A stretch of 7,930 nt of DNA from positions 1 to 7,930 of the forward strand of contig CALGNW010000269.1 in the NCBI GenBank assembly GCA_937958345.1, written 5' to 3'. The position numbers and the translations under genes were made by a program. The notes below the pieces were generated by a model. That model was not told the origin of the DNA. It did not search any database and saw only the letters and a program-made list of their open reading frames with translations. Every line of letters begins with the position of its first letter. Within the stretch, counting starts at the first letter, position 1. Of the stretch, positions 6,492-7,930 are shown piece after piece. The stretch comes from an uncultured Neomegalonema sp. (lineage in GTDB: Bacteria; Pseudomonadota; Alphaproteobacteria; Rhodobacterales; Rhodobacteraceae).

Positions 6492-6539
6492 GAACGCGGG
6501 GCCACGAACTACCCTCACCCCCCCCCCGGTCTCGCGTTC
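6492..6539. terminator. Long-loop hairpin with a C10 tract between convergent genes
   Basis: GAACGCG (6492-6498) pairs with CGCGTTC (6533-6539), and the stem can continue with GGCC/GGTC after a 1-nt bulge on each side. The loop is large, about 25 nt, and includes an unbroken run of ten C (6518-6527). The element overlaps the last codons of the leftward cytochrome gene and lies about 50 nt after the rightward methyltransferase gene. It may serve as a shared terminator, but there is no good T-tract. Confidence 0.3.
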
Positions 6540-7083
6540 ATTTTCGCCCGAAACTCATCCGCCGGAACACGCCGTCGCGTTTGAAGATGTGCATGAGCGC
6601 GCCGCCGATATGCAGGACGGCGAGGACGATCAGGACCTTTCCGACAATTTCGTGCAGCTCGAACAGGGTTTTGGACAGCTCGCGATCCTGAGTGAAGGGG
6701 TTGTCGATGCCCAGACCGTCCAGCAGCGGGACCGGCGCGGGAAAGGACCATGTGCCGATCAGGCCCAGCACCGGCTGGATAATCAGCAACGCATAAAAGC
6801 CGATATGCACCACAGCCGAGGCGGTGCGCTGCCAGTTTGCCAGTCCGGCATGAGGGGCCGGTGCGCCGTGGACCAGCCGCGCGACAATCCGCAACAGCAT
6901 CAGAACCAGCACGACGACGCCGAAGTTTTTGTGATTGGCGTAGATCATTTCATAAAGGCCGGCGGGCAGGTCCGCCGCCTTCATATGCGTCATAACCCAG
7001 CCGCCCGCCAGCAGGCCGAGCACCATGAGCGCGATCAGCCAGTGCAAAACGCGTTGGGTAAAAGCATAGCGGTCCTGTGTCAT
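6538..7083 (-). CDS. Cytochrome b561 (CybB-type), four-helix di-haem membrane protein
   Basis: A 181-residue inner-membrane protein with four hydrophobic segments (~15-34, ~53-72, ~91-110, ~147-166). H14 (QRVLHW), H51 (ANHKNFG), H93, H144 and H158 lie at or near helix positions typical of the prokaryotic cytochrome b561 family (haem b ligation by helix histidines). Family members move electrons between a periplasmic donor and quinone; E. coli CybB is a superoxide:ubiquinone oxidoreductase. The exact partner here is unknown. AGGAAGGG lies 7 nt before the ATG, a very strong ribosome site. The gene follows the RibD-like reductase on the same strand after an 80-bp gap containing two inverted repeats, so it may have its own promoter or read-through control. 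Confidence 0.9.
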   Translation of the reverse strand: MTQDRYAFTQRVLHWLIALMVLGLLAGGWVMTHMKAADLPAGLYEMIYANHKNFGVVVLVLMLLRIVARLVHGAPAPHAGLANWQRTASAVVHIGFYALLIIQPVLGLIGTWSFPAPVPLLDGLGIDNPFTQDRELSKTLFELHEIVGKVLIVLAVLHIGGALMHIFKRDGVFRRMSFGRK

Positions 7084-7098
7084 AGCGTGTCCCTTCCT

Positions 7099-7118
7099 GT
7101 TGAGCGCCTGCGTTCAAC
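7099..7118. repeat. Near-perfect 20-bp palindrome upstream of cytochrome b561
   Basis: GTTGAGCGC (7099-7107) and GCGTTCAAC (7110-7118) are inverted copies differing at one base, with 2 bp between them. The site is 15 nt upstream of the cytochrome b561 start codon, just before its ribosome site. With so short a loop it fits a regulator's operator better than an RNA hairpin. The regulator is not identifiable. Confidence 0.45.
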
Positions 7119-7122
7119 CTGA

Positions 7123-7157
7123 ATCGGTCGTCGACCCAAGCTTGGCCGAAGACCGAT
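7123..7157. terminator. Nested inverted repeats after the RibD-like gene, possible terminator
   Basis: The outer arms ATCGGTC (7123-7129) and GACCGAT (7151-7157) enclose a 10-bp perfect palindrome CCAAGCTTGG (7136-7145). The RNA could form an interrupted hairpin starting 6 nt after the RibD-like stop codon. No T-run follows, so it may slow or partly terminate transcription before the cytochrome gene rather than end it completely. Confidence 0.4.
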
Positions 7158-7163
7158 GCCCAT

Positions 7164-7904
7164 CTACTCCGTGGATCGCCAGCCGCTCTGGTCCGGAAAG
7201 CCTATCACAGCGCCGCGCGTTCCGCGCAAGTCACAGGCAAAAAGGACGTCGCCGTCGTCGAAAATATGCGTTTCGCTGGCCGGAGAAATCGCGTCGGTCA
7301 GTTTCTGAATCGGCGGCAGCGTAAAGCCGGGTTTGCCCGACCCCATCAGCATCGGCGCGACCATGATGTGCAGGTGATCGACCACGCCGCCCCCGACCGC
7401 GAGCGACAGCGTGCGCGGCCCGCCCTCGATCAGAATCTTGGGACAACCGCGCGCGGCCAGCGTGTCGATAATCCGGCGCGGGCTGATGATGCCGTCGTCA
7501 CCGGTCGGCAGGGTCAGGATTTCAATGGCGGCGGGCAGGTCTGTGGTTTGCGCTGCGCCTTCGGCGCGGATGACCATAACCGGACCGGCATTGTCATGGA
7601 AACACTGGGATTTGGCGGGCACACGCCCGCTGGGATCAAGCACCACGCGCAGAGGCGTGACCCCGTCCACCAGCCGCACCGTCATGCGCGGATTATCCAG
7701 TGCCACTGTCCCCGCACCGACAATCATCGCATCGACAGCCGCGCGCATCCGATGAAGATGCGCCAGCGCCTCGCGCCCGTTGATATACAGAGACTCGCCG
7801 GTGACAGTCGCCACCCGCCCGTCCAGCGTCTGGCCGAGTTGTCCGACGACGATTGCGTCAGCAGCGTTGATCCGCGCCAGAGCGGTGTCGGGATCGTACT
7901 TCAT
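7164..7904 (-). CDS. Stand-alone RibD_C-type (dihydrofolate reductase-like) reductase
   Basis: A 246-residue protein made only of the RibD C-terminal reductase domain, without the zinc deaminase domain of bifunctional RibD. Visible family motifs are GQTLDGRVAT (24-33), INGREALAHLHRMRA (41-55), VGAGTVALDNP (62-72), LIEGGPRT (158-165) and APMLMGSG (183-190). In RibD this domain uses NADPH to reduce the ribosyl group of 5-amino-6-ribosylaminouracil phosphate to ribityl. Related stand-alone proteins act on formamidopyrimidine or pteridine precursors. Absence of the deaminase and the pterin-related neighbours suggest a dedicated pathway rather than general riboflavin synthesis; this is inference. 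The ATG overlaps the stop of an upstream gene (ATGA), implying an operon, with GGGG 5 nt upstream. The last ~20 residues extend past the usual fold end. Confidence 0.86.
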   Translation of the reverse strand: MKYDPDTALARINAADAIVVGQLGQTLDGRVATVTGESLYINGREALAHLHRMRAAVDAMIVGAGTVALDNPRMTVRLVDGVTPLRVVLDPSGRVPAKSQCFHDNAGPVMVIRAEGAAQTTDLPAAIEILTLPTGDDGIISPRRIIDTLAARGCPKILIEGGPRTLSLAVGGGVVDHLHIMVAPMLMGSGKPGFTLPPIQKLTDAISPASETHIFDDGDVLFACDLRGTRGAVIGFPDQSGWRSTE

Positions 7905-7930
7905 AATGCCCCGTCCAGTCTCCTCCGCTC
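7901..7930 (-). CDS. C-terminal end of an unidentified gene (partial)
   Basis: An open frame enters from the right edge and ends ERRRLDGAL-stop, its TGA overlapping the ATG of the RibD-like gene by 4 nt. That overlap matches the coupling seen elsewhere in this locus, which is the main reason to believe it is real. Nine residues are too few to name it. By analogy with related gene neighbourhoods, a GTP cyclohydrolase II-like protein or a creatininase-family amidohydrolase would be candidates, but nothing here shows it. Confidence 0.45.
   Translation of the reverse strand, partial: ERRRLDGAL

Noticed and set aside
6563..6582. GGAAC followed by CGTT near 6563-6582 as a further EcfG promoter
   Set aside because: The spacer is only 9 bp, far from the required 16-17, and the site is inside the cytochrome coding region.
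6463..7122. 219-codon plus-strand open frame antisense to cytochrome b561, starting just after a TTGACA box
   Set aside because: The TTGACA box made it tempting, but the translation is Gln/His/Asp-rich without domain signals, and the opposite strand is a clear four-helix cytochrome. At most a non-coding transcript could start here.
7130..7145. Adjacent SalI (GTCGAC) and HindIII (AAGCTT) sites suggesting cloning-vector sequence
   Set aside because: The surrounding bases do not match a polylinker, and the sites fall within a natural nested inverted repeat in an otherwise continuous gene context.

Overview
The window looks like chromosomal DNA of a GC-rich alphaproteobacterium, most likely from the Rhodobacterales. 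The best evidence is the NepR/PhyR/EcfG partner-switch of the general stress response, which is confined to Alphaproteobacteria, together with a short Rhodobacter-type OpgH. Genes are packed tightly, with several 4-nt overlaps, and there are no RNA genes, insertion sequences or CRISPR arrays.

Left part (1-1210) is a general stress response regulatory locus. A truncated ecfG sigma factor gene and nepR (anti-sigma factor) run leftwards, and phyR (anti-anti-sigma response regulator) runs rightwards. The intergenic gap carries a perfect EcfG-type promoter (GGAAC-N17-CGTT) facing phyR. A second, imperfect one faces nepR-ecfG. Together they form a 12-bp inverted repeat. No PhyR-phosphorylating histidine kinase is visible in the window.

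Middle (1324-3229): a solitary opgH, encoding the membrane glucosyltransferase for osmoregulated periplasmic glucans, runs leftwards with no opgG beside it. A second perfect EcfG-type promoter (GGAAC-N16-CGTT) lies directly upstream. It predicts control by the neighbouring stress response and places the start codon at 3156.

Right part (3253-7930) holds two sets of genes that look like one orphan pteridine or pteridine-precursor pathway. A rightward four-gene operon encodes a BchC-like MDR oxidoreductase without zinc ligands, a QueD/PTPS-fold protein whose zinc site and catalytic residues are degenerate although the pterin-anchoring Glu is kept, a GT4 glycosyltransferase, and a SAM methyltransferase. 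A convergent leftward set encodes the end of an unknown gene, a stand-alone RibD_C-type reductase and a cytochrome b561. The most economical reading is a pathway making a reduced, glycosylated and methylated pteridine-like compound. The product is unknown and this function is inferred.
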